From: Psychrobacter aquaticus CMS 56
Lineage (GTDB): Bacteria; Pseudomonadota; Gammaproteobacteria; Pseudomonadales; Moraxellaceae
DNA: 64,000 nt
Assembly (NCBI RefSeq): GCF_000471625.1
Contig: NZ_AUSW01000025.1
Coordinates: forward strand, 124,001 to 188,000
Direction: 5' to 3'
A program made the position numbers and the translations under genes. Below, one piece after another: positions 30,089-39,623 of the stretch; positions within the stretch are counted from its first letter, which is position 1; each line of letters starts with the position of its first letter. The notes beneath the pieces were generated by a model, which searched no databases, was not told the origin of the DNA, and worked only from the letters and a program-made list of their open reading frames with translations.

Positions 30089-31201
30089 TCAGTAGCGAGT
30101 CACCAGAGCAATCGGCTGATCTTCAGCCATGATGTCTTGTGGCATAAATACTGCTTTACCACCATTATGAATCACATGTTCAATGATTTCGCCAATGGCG
30201 TCATCAGTCACACCTTCTGCGGCAGCATCATTGGCAATACTTAACGTTTGCGCTTGCTCATCAATCTTAGCAGATTGCATGTAACCCCGACGGACATAGA
30301 GTGTCTCACCTGCACCTTGGAAGGCACTGCGATAGACTTCTTGCAAATCAGTCTGTAGCATATTAGCACCGCGCGCGCTATCAATTTCGCTTAGGGCAGC
30401 TTGATGTAGCGACGTACGATACTCTTCCACTGCTTCTTGCACGCTGTCGACAATATGCTGAGCACTGCCATCATCTAGATTAGTCGCATTTGAGACCGTC
30501 GCAATAATGTTGTCTGGACGATCACAAACTTCTTTGTAGTAGCCAATATTTTTAGCATCACCCACGATAACCAGTGGCATTTTATGCTCACCCCATAGCT
30601 CTTGGACACTTTTGTCTACTTGGTTAAAGAACTCTTTTAGGTAGCTGCTTTCATTGTTTGATGAACGATCCGAACCACCATCACCAGTGGTATACAGACC
30701 GTTATTTTCGATAGGGAAAGGAATGTTGTCCATATTGTTTTGGCCATCATCATCTTTATCAAATTCTTTGACAACACGATCATTAGAGGCTTCGATCAAA
30801 CGAGCGCTATCACGAGTAAGCACGACAGTATAATAATGCACTGCGCTGGCCATATCACGAACCAAATCACGGGTCGCAAATCTATTCGAGATAACCACAC
30901 GTTCTGTCGTATCAATCGGCATACGAATGATCTGTACGTCGTCAGTACTAGCAAATATCGCTAAGGTATCAAGATTATAGTTGTGATTAAGCTCATTGGT
31001 TTTGGCATGAATATTGTCCAAAATAGTAGTCGCGGTACGCTTATCATATTCATTGGTTAAGCGTTCTTCAACTACTTTTAATTGGTTTTTTAGGGCAATA
31101 GGATCTTGATCGTTAGCAGGATGCGCACGATGCGTCTTAACGAAGATACTCACCGCAGGATTGGCTTTGGTTGCGCGTAAACTTTTGAGAGTCGCTTTCA
31201 T
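30089..31201 (-). CDS. Balon-like ribosome hibernation factor (bacterial eRF1/Pelota-related family)
   Basis: A 370-residue protein of the bacterial archaeo-eukaryotic release-factor-like (baeRF) group. It begins NPAVSIFVKTHRAHPANDQDP, continues with YYTVVLTRDSARLIEASNDRVV, has a middle VIVGDAKNIGYYKEV domain, and ends with GGKAVFMPQDIMAEDQPIALVTRY. No GGQ peptide-release motif is present. Balon, found in Psychrobacter cold-shocked ribosomes, is of this family: it enters the A site with EF-Tu and blocks elongation during stress. The start has an AAGGA site. The gene stands alone between a terminator and a 527-bp upstream gap, consistent with its own stress promoter. The assignment is from family recall, not a search. 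Confidence 0.85.
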   Translation of the reverse strand: MKATLKSLRATKANPAVSIFVKTHRAHPANDQDPIALKNQLKVVEERLTNEYDKRTATTILDNIHAKTNELNHNYNLDTLAIFASTDDVQIIRMPIDTTERVVISNRFATRDLVRDMASAVHYYTVVLTRDSARLIEASNDRVVKEFDKDDDGQNNMDNIPFPIENNGLYTTGDGGSDRSSNNESSYLKEFFNQVDKSVQELWGEHKMPLVIVGDAKNIGYYKEVCDRPDNIIATVSNATNLDDGSAQHIVDSVQEAVEEYRTSLHQAALSEIDSARGANMLQTDLQEVYRSAFQGAGETLYVRRGYMQSAKIDEQAQTLSIANDAAAEGVTDDAIGEIIEHVIHNGGKAVFMPQDIMAEDQPIALVTRY

Positions 31202-31728
31202 ATATTGTTCCTTGTTTTATTATCATTTACTGTTAATTTGGCATTTGTTAATCAATCTGTTCATTAAAAAAACTAACGACTGTTATCTTTTTTATTTTTA
31301 GCATCGACAAGTTTTAGCATCGACAAGTTATTTACGACTTTAATCATAGAGAATAACTTTAATACTAGAGAAACTGTCAATTTACATAAGACTTTTTCTA
31401 TTCCATTACAATGATGCTATCAGTTGAACCTAGCCTCCTGTAGGGTTAATTTGCAAGCAAATGATAGCGCTTTGTAAGTAAAACGCTTTATATTGCTAAA
31501 AAGTCGTTTTATCTTTTCTGAGTTTGCTAGGACAATCACTCTATCACCAGACAGTCACAAATCAGGTTGCATTTTTACCAAATGAACCCATCTTTTAGAT
31601 ATCTCATATAAAACCGTAAAATACTTCAAACATTAAAATTACCCTAAATCGTCTGTTTCAGCAGCAAACTAACACTCTGTATAACACCTCACTTGCCCAA
31701 CAATCATTCATTCAAATTGGATATCCTT
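31202..31728. other. Long gap between Balon-like gene and oligopeptidase gene
   Basis: No credible gene is seen. It holds a perfect tandem pair of the 16-mer TTTTAGCATCGACAAG at 31296-31327 and is otherwise AT-rich. It must carry the promoters of the two divergent genes. Confidence 0.5.
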
Positions 31729-33930
31729 ATGACCTCTATTTCTCCAGATTTACACCTTGCTGACTTTGCCAGTGCAGCGCCAAGTACTTTACAAATTGAA
31801 ATCCTGAACGCTATCAATACTGCCAATGCATTTTTAGATGACATGACCACGACAACAGACAACAATGGTCATTCTGTTGATATGAGCGCCGAACAAGCCT
31901 TGGCAGATGTGATGGCGTTTGACCACATGAACTTGGCACTGGATCGTAGTTGGGGTATTTTGTCGCATTTAAATAGCGTAACGAGCAACGATGAGATTCG
32001 TCATGTCCATCATGAACTGCTGCCTAAGCTCTCCGCTTATGGCACGCGAGTGGGACAGCATCAGCCGCTATTTAGTCGGTACCAAACTATCGTAAATGAT
32101 GAGGCATTTTTTGCCAGACTTGAACCTGCGCGGGCACGTGCTATTGAGCTTGCGCTACGAAGCTTTGAGTTGTCGGGCGTGGCATTAGCCAAAGCTGAAC
32201 AAGAAAAGTTTGCAGCGATTCAAAGCGAGCTGTCTACTTTATCAGCGACTTTTTCTGATCATATTTTGGATGCCACCCAAGCCCATGCGTTACCGCTGAA
32301 CGATAAACAGTTGACAGGTTTGACAGAAAGTGGTCTGGCACTCTTAGCAGATGCAGGCGCACAATACAAAGCGCGCACGCTTGCCAGCGGTTCACTCACG
32401 CAAGAAGACATTGATGCATTACCGACCCCTTATTATGTCGCCAGTTTAAACATACCAGTTTATTTGGCTGTCATGACCTATGCAGACGATCGCAGACTGC
32501 GTGAGACACTGTACCGCGCTTATGTCACCCGTGCCTCTGAGTTCGATACACATACCAATGCCAAAGGTGAGTCATTAAATAACGCCGATATCATGAGCCA
32601 AATCCTGCAATTGCGTGAGCAAAAAGCCAAGCTATTAGGTTTTACTGATTATGCAGCCGTATCACTATCAAAAAAAATGGCAGATAGTGTGGCAGAAGTT
32701 GAAACCTTTTTGCGTGATTTAGCAGCGCAAGCTACGCCCACAGCTGAGCGAGATTTGGCGCAACTGCAACAGTATGCAAACGCTTACGGCATCGATGAAT
32801 TGCAACCGTGGGATAGCGCTTATATCGCTGAAAAAGTAAAGCAAAGTGAATTTAACTTGTCGCAAGAAGAAATCCGTCCTTACTTTCCCTTGCCAAAAGT
32901 CATTAATGGCTTGTTTGCGATTGTAGAGCGTCTATACGATATCAAGGTGAAAGAACAAACCAATGATAATGCGAATAGCCAACCTGTATCACACTGGCAT
33001 GACGACGTAAGCTTTTATCAATTGTTTGATGCTGACGATAACCTGCTCGGTGGTTTTTACTTTGATTTATTTGCCCGTAGTGGTAAACGGGGCGGCGCAT
33101 GGATGAATGGCTTTCAGTCGCGTTATAGTTATGACGAACAAGCGCATCAGCAACTGCCTGTTTGCTTTATGGTTGGCAACTTTACGCCAGCACTAGATGG
33201 CAAACCAAGCTTATTGACGCACGATGAGGTGCTGACCTTGTTCCATGAATTCGGTCACGGTCTGCATCATTTACTGACGCAAGTGACCGTCGGTGATGTC
33301 GCTGGTGTTAACGGTGTCGAGTGGGATGCGGTCGAGCTGCCCAGTCAATTTATGGAAAACTGGGCATGGGATGCTGAAGGTATTGCCCTTATCAGCAGTC
33401 ATGTCGAAACCGGTGAAGCATTGCCTAAAGACAAGCTCGATGCACTATTGGCGGTGAAAAACTTCCAAAGTGGCATGCAAACGCTGCGTCAAATCGAGCT
33501 CGCCTTGTTTGACTTATTGATTCACGCACATACGCCAGCGCTTGATTACGAAGGTATTTTAGCGACCTTAAACACAGTACGTAGCGATGTCGCCATTATG
33601 CAGACGCCCGACTATAACCGCTTTGCCAATGGCTTTAGCCATATTTTTGCTGGAGGCTATGCCGCAGGTTATTACTCTTATAAATGGGCAGAGCTACTGT
33701 CTGCAGACGCCTTTAGTAAGTTTGAAGAAGACGGTATTTTTAACCCAGTAACGGGTAAAGCGTTTCGTGACACTATTCTCTCAGTTGGTGGTAGTTTTCC
33801 AGCCAAGACCAACTTTGAAAACTTCCGTGGTCGTAGTGCCAGTATCGATGCCCTATTGCGCCACAGTGGTTTTGCTAATACTAAAAAGGTCGATGCAGCA
33901 AATGCGCAAACGACGCATGAGGTGATTTAA
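31729..33930 (+). CDS. prlC: M3-family oligopeptidase (oligopeptidase A-like)
   Basis: A zinc metallopeptidase of 733 residues that degrades short peptides in the cytoplasm. The HEFGH zinc motif sits in LFHEFGHGLHHLL near residue 505, with the third-ligand Glu region GVEWDAVELPSQFMENWAWD downstream. The conserved GGAWMNGFQSRY and the C-terminal FAGGYAAGYYSYKWAE substrate-binding Tyr/Gly loop are intact. A TTG 12 codons upstream is possible, but the ATG fits the family start. yheV follows immediately. Confidence 0.93.
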   Translation: MTSISPDLHLADFASAAPSTLQIEILNAINTANAFLDDMTTTTDNNGHSVDMSAEQALADVMAFDHMNLALDRSWGILSHLNSVTSNDEIRHVHHELLPKLSAYGTRVGQHQPLFSRYQTIVNDEAFFARLEPARARAIELALRSFELSGVALAKAEQEKFAAIQSELSTLSATFSDHILDATQAHALPLNDKQLTGLTESGLALLADAGAQYKARTLASGSLTQEDIDALPTPYYVASLNIPVYLAVMTYADDRRLRETLYRAYVTRASEFDTHTNAKGESLNNADIMSQILQLREQKAKLLGFTDYAAVSLSKKMADSVAEVETFLRDLAAQATPTAERDLAQLQQYANAYGIDELQPWDSAYIAEKVKQSEFNLSQEEIRPYFPLPKVINGLFAIVERLYDIKVKEQTNDNANSQPVSHWHDDVSFYQLFDADDNLLGGFYFDLFARSGKRGGAWMNGFQSRYSYDEQAHQQLPVCFMVGNFTPALDGKPSLLTHDEVLTLFHEFGHGLHHLLTQVTVGDVAGVNGVEWDAVELPSQFMENWAWDAEGIALISSHVETGEALPKDKLDALLAVKNFQSGMQTLRQIELALFDLLIHAHTPALDYEGILATLNTVRSDVAIMQTPDYNRFANGFSHIFAGGYAAGYYSYKWAELLSADAFSKFEEDGIFNPVTGKAFRDTILSVGGSFPAKTNFENFRGRSASIDALLRHSGFANTKKVDAANAQTTHEVI

Positions 33931-34188
33931 ATGCGTTATCAGTCGTCACGTCCCAAGCGGCAATTCTTAGCAGGGGTTCGCTGCCCCAAATGTCAGACGA
34001 TGGATGCAGTAGTGCAAGTGAATGTTGTCACGCCAGCGCCTGATGAATATATCGAATGTACCCAGTGTGGACATACAGAGCATCGCCCTGACCCTGATGC
34101 GATCAGTGCCAAAAACCATCTTGAGGACGAGCTGATTCGTGACGCGATGATTACTGGCACCAGTGGTACAGTAAAGTTCAAACCCTAA
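33931..34188 (+). CDS. yheV: YheV-family putative zinc-ribbon protein
   Basis: An 85-residue protein with one zinc ribbon made of CPKC (near residue 18) and CTQCGH (near 47). The C-terminal part is charged. It begins right after the prlC stop codon, so the two are translationally linked. The function of YheV is unknown. Confidence 0.88.
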   Translation: MRYQSSRPKRQFLAGVRCPKCQTMDAVVQVNVVTPAPDEYIECTQCGHTEHRPDPDAISAKNHLEDELIRDAMITGTSGTVKFKP

Positions 34189-34214
34189 AAATCAGCAATG
34201 TCACTTATCCAAAA

Positions 34215-34247
34215 GAAAGCCTATCTATCAATAGATAGGCTTTTTAT
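34215..34247 (+). terminator. Terminator of prlC-yheV
   Basis: The stem AAAGCCTATCTAT / ATAGATAGGCTTT is followed by a T run, just after yheV. Confidence 0.85.
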
Positions 34248-34301
34248 TTTGAGTTTGTTATAGTAGGAATACTTATATTTCTGACATAAATTGACCCTCG
34301 T

Positions 34302-34847
34302 ATGAATCGTAAAAAAATGCGTCCTTTATCCACCAAATCATCAAAAAAGCAGTCTGCTAAATTCTACCAAAAATGGTGGTTAGTTGTTATTTTGGCAGCG
34401 CTATTGATTGGTTACTTGGTTTGGAGAAATATCTCCCCTGATACAGAGACCCAAAACCCGCCAACGATAACAAAACCAATCACTGCCGAACCATCTGCTT
34501 CGGTGCCATTAAATAATGAGACAAATGATACGACACTAAATCAAAGCACGTTAAATGAAAACGCGTTAAACGAAGGCACAGATCCTTCAACTGCTTCAAA
34601 CACTCAGACACTAGATCCTAAGACCATCATAAATGCTCCTTTGCCAGAAACAGACAGCCTCGCCAAAGAAGAGATTGATCGCTTAGAAGATGAGCGTAAG
34701 CGCTTGGCCGAACAAGAGAAACTGGCGGCTGAACAATTGGCTATGAATAAAGAGCTGACCGATATGAAGGCCGAACAAATTGCCTTACTAGAAAAAAAAA
34801 TTGCACAATTAGAAACGAATAATACTAGTCAGACTTCGGTGGAATAA
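34302..34847 (+). CDS. Single-pass membrane protein with C-terminal coiled coil, unknown function
   Basis: Not recognised. The 181-residue protein has a basic N-terminus (MNRKKMRPLSTKSSKKQSAK), one membrane segment (WWLVVILAALLIGYLVW, near residues 26-42), then a Ser/Thr/Asn-rich low-complexity linker with near-repeats (TLNQSTLNENALNEGT). It ends with a strongly charged alpha-helical segment (EEIDRLEDERKRLAEQEKLA and after), a likely coiled coil. The layout (positive inside, TM, coiled coil) recalls scaffold or cell-division accessory proteins but nothing more specific. It sits 29 bp before the next gene and is probably co-transcribed with it. Confidence 0.75.
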   Translation: MNRKKMRPLSTKSSKKQSAKFYQKWWLVVILAALLIGYLVWRNISPDTETQNPPTITKPITAEPSASVPLNNETNDTTLNQSTLNENALNEGTDPSTASNTQTLDPKTIINAPLPETDSLAKEEIDRLEDERKRLAEQEKLAAEQLAMNKELTDMKAEQIALLEKKIAQLETNNTSQTSVE

Positions 34848-34876
34848 ACGTATTCTTTTTTATAAAGGGGCCAGTG

Positions 34877-35452
34877 ATGGCAACTCTGCAACTAACACAC
34901 ACCCCTATATTAAACAGTAGCGCACAGCTACTTATCCTGCCAGTTAATACCGCAGGTGTGGTTCTAGATTCTGTGCTGATACGCGCTAAGACTTTATTTC
35001 CTGATAATTATCAACGTTATTATCGCGCTTGCCGTGATGGCAGTCTAAACGTGGGCAGTTGTTTATTGCATAAACGTGCGCTTGAACAAGCAGGCCTTGG
35101 TATCAGTAGTAATGGCAACCAACCAGTTTATATTGCTAATCTTGTTGTCTCAGATCATCCTTATCATCCAGTACGATTACGCGGGCTTAATAGTGCTTTA
35201 ATAGATTTGCAACAACAACTTGTCCCGCTCATTCGCTATCAAGGTATCCGCAGAGCAGCCCTACTCGCACGCCCACTTATTTTTCATGATTCGCAAAACA
35301 ATGCCAACGCCAATGACGATAGTGCCAATACAACAACAAAAGTGGTTCATTTGGATTGGTATGCTGACGTCTCCCCTTTGTTGACGCAGCAGCTGCAAGA
35401 CGTACCCAAGCTTCATATCAATATTCACCTGCCTAAAGACATCACTATATAG
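34877..35452 (+). CDS. Macro-domain-like protein (degenerate), unknown function
   Basis: The 191-residue protein opens with LLILPVNTAGVVLDSVLIRAK, then LFPDNYQRYYRACRDGSLNVGSCLLH. This follows the macro-domain pattern (NPVNxxGxMGKGLA, FPxxxxxYxxxCxxGxLxxG) seen in DarG and related ADP-ribose-binding proteins. The Gly-rich MGKGLA loop is replaced by VLDSVLI and the Asn of NPVN by Leu, so ADP-ribose binding or hydrolysis may be altered. A later LRGLNSALIDLQQQLVPLIRYQGIRRAAL fits the remaining fold. Start is the ATG after AAAGGGG. Its stop codon lies inside the end of a MITE-like repeat. Confidence 0.7.
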   Translation: MATLQLTHTPILNSSAQLLILPVNTAGVVLDSVLIRAKTLFPDNYQRYYRACRDGSLNVGSCLLHKRALEQAGLGISSNGNQPVYIANLVVSDHPYHPVRLRGLNSALIDLQQQLVPLIRYQGIRRAALLARPLIFHDSQNNANANDDSANTTTKVVHLDWYADVSPLLTQQLQDVPKLHINIHLPKDITI

Positions 35453-35611
35453 CCGATACCAAATAAAATGGATACACGACATCATGATGCGAGACTGGGA
35501 TAAATTTTTTGTAGCATCGAGCTGCGCAGGCACAGCAAGCAAGCAAGCAAGCAAGCAAGCAAAATTTATCCCAGTTTCGCTGAATCTGTTTTATATTGAC
35601 CTAACTATATA
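35445..35611 (+). repeat. Dispersed MITE-like repeat, copy 4, with (GCAA)7
   Basis: About 167 bp with ends CTATATAGCCGATACC and CCTAACTATATA, arms GAGACTGGGATAAATTTT / AAAATTTATCCCAGTTTCGC, and a core ending in seven tandem GCAA units at 35535-35562. The core orientation relative to the arms is opposite to copy 5. It lies between the macro-like gene and pnp. Confidence 0.85.
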
Positions 35612-35643
35612 AACCAAGCGCTTATTTCAACTTTTTTAGTGCA

Positions 35644-35694
35644 TAAAAAAACCGCCTTGAGTACTCATAATGAGCGTCTCAAAGCGGTTTTTTC
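35644..35694 (-). terminator. Terminator of pnp
   Basis: On the minus strand the stem AAAAAACCGCTTTGAGACG pairs with CTCAAGGCGGTTTTTT and ends in a T run. Confidence 0.82.
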
Positions 35695-35722
35695 ATATCT
35701 AGACCAAACTAATAGATAAAAA

Positions 35723-37825
35723 TTAGTTCTGCTCGATACCTTTCATAGTCAATTTAATGCGACCACGGTTGTCGACGTCTTGAACGAATACTTTCACGAT
35801 CTGACCTTCTTTTAGATAGTCTGATACATTTTCTACGCGCTCTTCTGCGATTTGTGAGATATGTACTAGGCCATCAGTATTGGGCAAGACGTTAACAAAA
35901 GCGCCAAAATCTACGATACGAGCGACGGTACCTTCATACGTTTTGCCGACTTCAACTTCAGCAGTCAATGCTTCGATTCTGCCGATAGCCGCTTTAGTAG
36001 CCGCTTTGTTTTCACCAAAGATACGAATCGTGCCACCATCATCGATATCGATAACCGCACCAGTTTCTTCCGTTAGCTGGCGAATCATCGCACCGCCTTT
36101 ACCGATTACGTCACGGATTTTGTCCGGATTGATTTCGATAACCGCATAGTTAGGGGCATGAGCGTTGATTTCAGTACGGCTTGATGGCAATACTTTGTTC
36201 ATCGCATCTAAGATATGGATACGGCCAGCATGGGCTTGCTTAAGCGCTTGCTCCATGATATCAGGCGTAATACCTTCGATTTTAATGTCCATCTGAAGCG
36301 CAGTAATACCGTCTTTAGAACCAGCAACTTTAAAGTCCATATCGCCAAGATGATCTTCATCACCCAAGATATCTGACAATACCGCAAAACGCTCGCCTTC
36401 TTTAACCAGACCCATCGCAATACCAGCAACTGGTGCTTTTAATGGTACACCAGCATCCATCAATGCCAAGCTTGCACCACAAACAGACGCCATAGAAGAT
36501 GAACCATTTGATTCAGTAATCTCTGATACCACACGGATGACATACGGGAAGCGTTCGCTGTCTGGGAGCATCGCTTGTACACCGCGGCGTGCTAGACGAC
36601 CATGGCCAATTTCACGACGCTTTGGAATACCTTCACGACCTGTTTCACCGACAGAGAAATGCGGGAAGTTATAATGCAGCATGAAATGGTCACGGATCGT
36701 ACCACCCAGCGAGTCAATCATATTGACGTCACGGCTATTACCAAGCGTGGTTGTAACCAATGCTTGCGTCTCACCGCGAGTGAATAGCGCTGAACCATGC
36801 GTATATGGCAATACGCCAACTTGTACGTCAAGGGCACGAACAGTCTCAAGGTCACGACCATCAATACGTGGCTTACCTGACAAGATGTTGTCACGAACCG
36901 TACGATACTTAAGGTCGTTATAGATTTCTTTGAGCTCAGATACGGTATCAGCATAGTTTTCTGATTCAGCATCACCAGCCAGTGCATCGATAATGGATTG
37001 CTTAATCTCATCAAGCTTAGTATAACGATCTTGCTTATCAGTAATTGTATAAGCGTCAGCAACTTGCTCGCCAAACTGCTCTTTCATGCTGCTTGCAAGC
37101 GCTTTATCACGTTCAGGTACACTAAATTGCTGCTTAGCAGTACCAATTTCTTCTGCCATTGAAGCAATGTTATCAATGACGATTTGCTGTTGCTGATGAC
37201 CATATAGTACGGCACCTAGCATTTGATCTTCTGATAGCTCTGCTGCTTCAGATTCAACCATCAATACGGCAGATTTAGTACCAGCCACAACCAAATCAAG
37301 GTCGCTCTCTTTGAGCTGCTCAATCGTCGGGTTCAAGATATATTCACCATTAATAAAGCCAACACGCGCAGCAGCAACAGGGCCATTGAATGGCGCATCA
37401 GAAATAGCTAGCGCTGCTGAAGCACCGATTAGAGCAGCGATATCTGCAGACTGGGTTTTGTCTGATGACACAACCGTTGCCGTAATTTGGATTTCATTGA
37501 CATAGCCTTCAGGGAATAGCGGACGAATCGGGCGGTCAATCAAGCGTGAGGTTAATGTTTCGAACTCACTTGCACGGCCTTCACGTTTGCCGTAAGCACC
37601 TGGGATTTTACCCGCAGCGTACATTTTTTCTTGATAGTTGACCGTTAGCGGAAAGAAATTTTGACCTTCTTTAGCGTCTGATTTTACAACCGCCGCTACT
37701 AGCACTGTTACACCGCCCATATGCACTAAAATAGAGTTGGCTTGACGAGCGATACGGCCTGTTTCGATAACAACCTGCTGATTGCCATATTGAAATTCAC
37801 GTTTGATGGTATTAAACATTGTCAT
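35723..37825 (-). CDS. pnp: Polynucleotide phosphorylase
   Basis: A phosphorolytic 3'-5' exoribonuclease and degradosome component. It has 700 residues: two RNase PH domains (the catalytic second one has [21 protein letters not shown] and [19 protein letters not shown]) separated by an alpha domain, then a KH domain ([20 protein letters not shown]) and an S1 domain ([20 protein letters not shown]) at the C-terminus. The AGGA site favours the first ATG. The gene follows rpsO on the same strand, as in many proteobacteria. Confidence 0.97.
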   Translation of the reverse strand: MTMFNTIKREFQYGNQQVVIETGRIARQANSILVHMGGVTVLVAAVVKSDAKEGQNFFPLTVNYQEKMYAAGKIPGAYGKREGRASEFETLTSRLIDRPIRPLFPEGYVNEIQITATVVSSDKTQSADIAALIGASAALAISDAPFNGPVAAARVGFINGEYILNPTIEQLKESDLDLVVAGTKSAVLMVESEAAELSEDQMLGAVLYGHQQQQIVIDNIASMAEEIGTAKQQFSVPERDKALASSMKEQFGEQVADAYTITDKQDRYTKLDEIKQSIIDALAGDAESENYADTVSELKEIYNDLKYRTVRDNILSGKPRIDGRDLETVRALDVQVGVLPYTHGSALFTRGETQALVTTTLGNSRDVNMIDSLGGTIRDHFMLHYNFPHFSVGETGREGIPKRREIGHGRLARRGVQAMLPDSERFPYVIRVVSEITESNGSSSMASVCGASLALMDAGVPLKAPVAGIAMGLVKEGERFAVLSDILGDEDHLGDMDFKVAGSKDGITALQMDIKIEGITPDIMEQALKQAHAGRIHILDAMNKVLPSSRTEINAHAPNYAVIEINPDKIRDVIGKGGAMIRQLTEETGAVIDIDDGGTIRIFGENKAATKAAIGRIEALTAEVEVGKTYEGTVARIVDFGAFVNVLPNTDGLVHISQIAEERVENVSDYLKEGQIVKVFVQDVDNRGRIKLTMKGIEQN

Positions 37826-38284
37826 ATAATATTCCTAATGTTGACTGACAAAAGTAATATCAGCGTCATAAAAAGCTGATATCTGTCATTAAAATTCTTT
37901 GTATATAATCGCTAATCGATACGCTTTCTGCTAAAAATCATGTCAATTACGATCAATATTATGATTTATCTTTGTCTCTGTAACTTTTTATCTGTAGGAG
38001 GTATCTTGCTATTGTATATATCTAATTGCTCAATATCGGTTTCACTATACATCTGTCACATAGCAAAAGTCATACACATATGGTGTCTCTGACGTCTAAA
38101 AATAGTGATGTTTTTCGCTACTACTTTATAGTTAATCATTATCTAAACAATGACCTTGTTGCAAAAATCGCGAGATATTATTTTACAGTGATTTGTAAGC
38201 ATTGACCAATGAATTACAAATTACTGCCATATCAAACTCTAGCCCTTATTTTTTAGGGAAATCATCGTCAATATTAATAAGCAT
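37826..38284. other. rpsO-pnp intergenic region
   Basis: About 460 bp, AT-rich, with no credible gene. In enterobacteria this interval holds the pnp promoter and the RNase III autoregulation hairpin; no equally clear structure was recognised here. It is unusually long. Confidence 0.4.
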
Positions 38285-38319
38285 AAAAAAACGGCGTGAA
38301 ACTATTCCACACCGTTTTT
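38285..38319 (-). terminator. Terminator of rpsO
   Basis: On the minus strand AAAACGGTGTGGAA pairs with TTCACGCCGTTTT and is followed by TTTTTTT, about 120 bp after the rpsO stop. Confidence 0.8.
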
Positions 38320-38440
38320 AGAAGAAATCTATTTTCTCAGTATCAGCAAGCAAGTTCCAAGTGGTCTAGCAAAAACTACGAGACAATGCCATATAACGGC
38401 ATCTTTTGTTTTAACAACCACTCGCACTATTGTCGCTAAA

Positions 38441-38707
38441 TTAACGACGTAGACCTAACTGGCTAATAAGGGTGGTATAACGACCAAGGTCTTTACCTTT
38501 TAGGTAATCAAGCAATTTACGACGAGTGTTAACCATACGGATAAGACCACGACGGCTATGATGGTCAGCTTTGTGCGCTTTAAAATGGTTCTGCAAATCA
38601 TTGATACGAGCACTCAACAGAGCCACTTGAACTTCTGGAGAACCAGTGTCGTTTTCGCCGCGCTGGTATTGAGAAATGATTTGTTCACGATCAGTATTAG
38701 TTAGCAT
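38441..38707 (-). CDS. rpsO: 30S ribosomal protein S15
   Basis: An 88-residue ribosomal protein that binds 16S rRNA at an early assembly step. The full S15 pattern is visible: [43 protein letters not shown] and [12 protein letters not shown]. The start is the ATG preceded by GGAGAT; the longer open frame upstream has no support. Confidence 0.98.
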   Translation of the reverse strand: MLTNTDREQIISQYQRGENDTGSPEVQVALLSARINDLQNHFKAHKADHHSRRGLIRMVNTRRKLLDYLKGKDLGRYTTLISQLGLRR

Positions 38708-38985
38708 AAATATCTCCGGCAATGCTAAAAGTTCTAAGGTATAACCCAAATGAGCAGCCTTAAAAACAGTAGAATAATAAATAGAGTAACTTAGACGTCA
38801 TTCAGGACAACCCTGCATTACTAGAGTTGACCTAGTGTACGACAAGCTTAATCAGTTGTTGTAACAATCATTTAAAAATAGGACAGAGACAAGCAAAACA
38901 CCATTCATCCGCCCATCTGCTTGATGCAATGAAACGAACTAAAAAGCTTAATCTAAAACCCAATTTAAAGATGATGGCATTATAA
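38708..38985. other. Upstream region of rpsO
   Basis: About 280 bp that carries the rpsO promoter and leader. No gene is seen in it. Confidence 0.4.
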
Positions 38986-39015
38986 CAAAAAACTGCTGAA
39001 CTAGCAGCAGTTTTT
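38986..39015. terminator. Terminator downstream of the small acidic protein genes
   Basis: The stem AAAACTGCTG / CAGCAGTTTT with a 6-nt loop is flanked by A and T runs. It fits termination of the minus-strand small-protein transcript. Confidence 0.75.
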
Positions 39016-39082
39016 CGTAATAGTCTTACGGATAATGTTAGCGGTCATCAAAGATTTGAATCACAATGCCACACATAATGAT

Positions 39083-39256
39083 TTATTTTTTGACGTCGTC
39101 TTCATTAGCGTTACCACCAAGCGCATCATCAGCAAGAGGCGCTGTCGTTGCTTCAGCTAAGCTATCAGGACTCACATCCTCACTAGGATTGATAGATTCT
39201 GCAAGCCTCTCGATCTTTTGTTCTTGCTCGTCTTTATTGTTTGATAAATTGCTCAT
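39083..39256 (-). CDS. Small acidic protein (57 aa), unknown function
   Basis: A short gene supported by a good ribosome-binding site (CAGGGG, eight bases before the ATG) and a terminator after it. The product begins MSNLSNNKDEQEQKIERL, has an Ala/Ser/Asp-rich middle and ends ANEDDVKK. It is very acidic, has no Cys or membrane segment, and is probably disordered. It resembles the next small gene in composition and layout. Context with a DJ-1/PfpI gene suggests a general-stress role, by inference only. Confidence 0.62.
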   Translation of the reverse strand: MSNLSNNKDEQEQKIERLAESINPSEDVSPDSLAEATTAPLADDALGGNANEDDVKK

Positions 39257-39384
39257 AGTAACCCCTGTTTTTTATTCGATTCTTATATCGGTCACTCTAT
39301 CGTTTATATAACCGATACAAATGCGTGGTTTTATTTCAAAAGCACACTAACAATTAGCCAAAAGTTATTCTTTTACAAAATACG

Positions 39385-39546
39385 TTATTTATCTTTTTTT
39401 TCATTTTCTAAATTATCAACGAGACGATCTGCTGCAGCTTCAGAATTCTCTGTGTGATTATTTTCAGTTTGGCTCTCAAGTGCAGCTTTTGCTGACTCAG
39501 AACGCTGTTGTTCAATTTTGGTATCGTTTGGATTAGAGTTTGCCAT
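39385..39546 (-). CDS. Small hydrophilic protein (53 aa), unknown function
   Basis: The start has an AAGGA site eight bases upstream. The product begins MANSNPNDTKIEQQRSESAK and ends with RLVDNLENEKKDK. It is Asn/Glu/Ala-rich, soluble and probably disordered. It lies 78 bp after the PfpI-like gene and 128 bp before the other small gene, all on the minus strand, so the three probably share a transcript. Confidence 0.62.
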   Translation of the reverse strand: MANSNPNDTKIEQQRSESAKAALESQTENNHTENSEAAADRLVDNLENEKKDK

Positions 39547-39623
39547 GATATTGTCCTTAGTTTTGATTATTAATAAATTAAAATAATACGCTATCTTGTT
39601 GCTTGTAAAATAATAATAATAAA

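Noticed and set aside
35535..35562. GCAA array considered as a CRISPR or minisatellite
   Set aside because: Units are only 4 bp with no spacers; a simple-sequence repeat within a MITE-like element.
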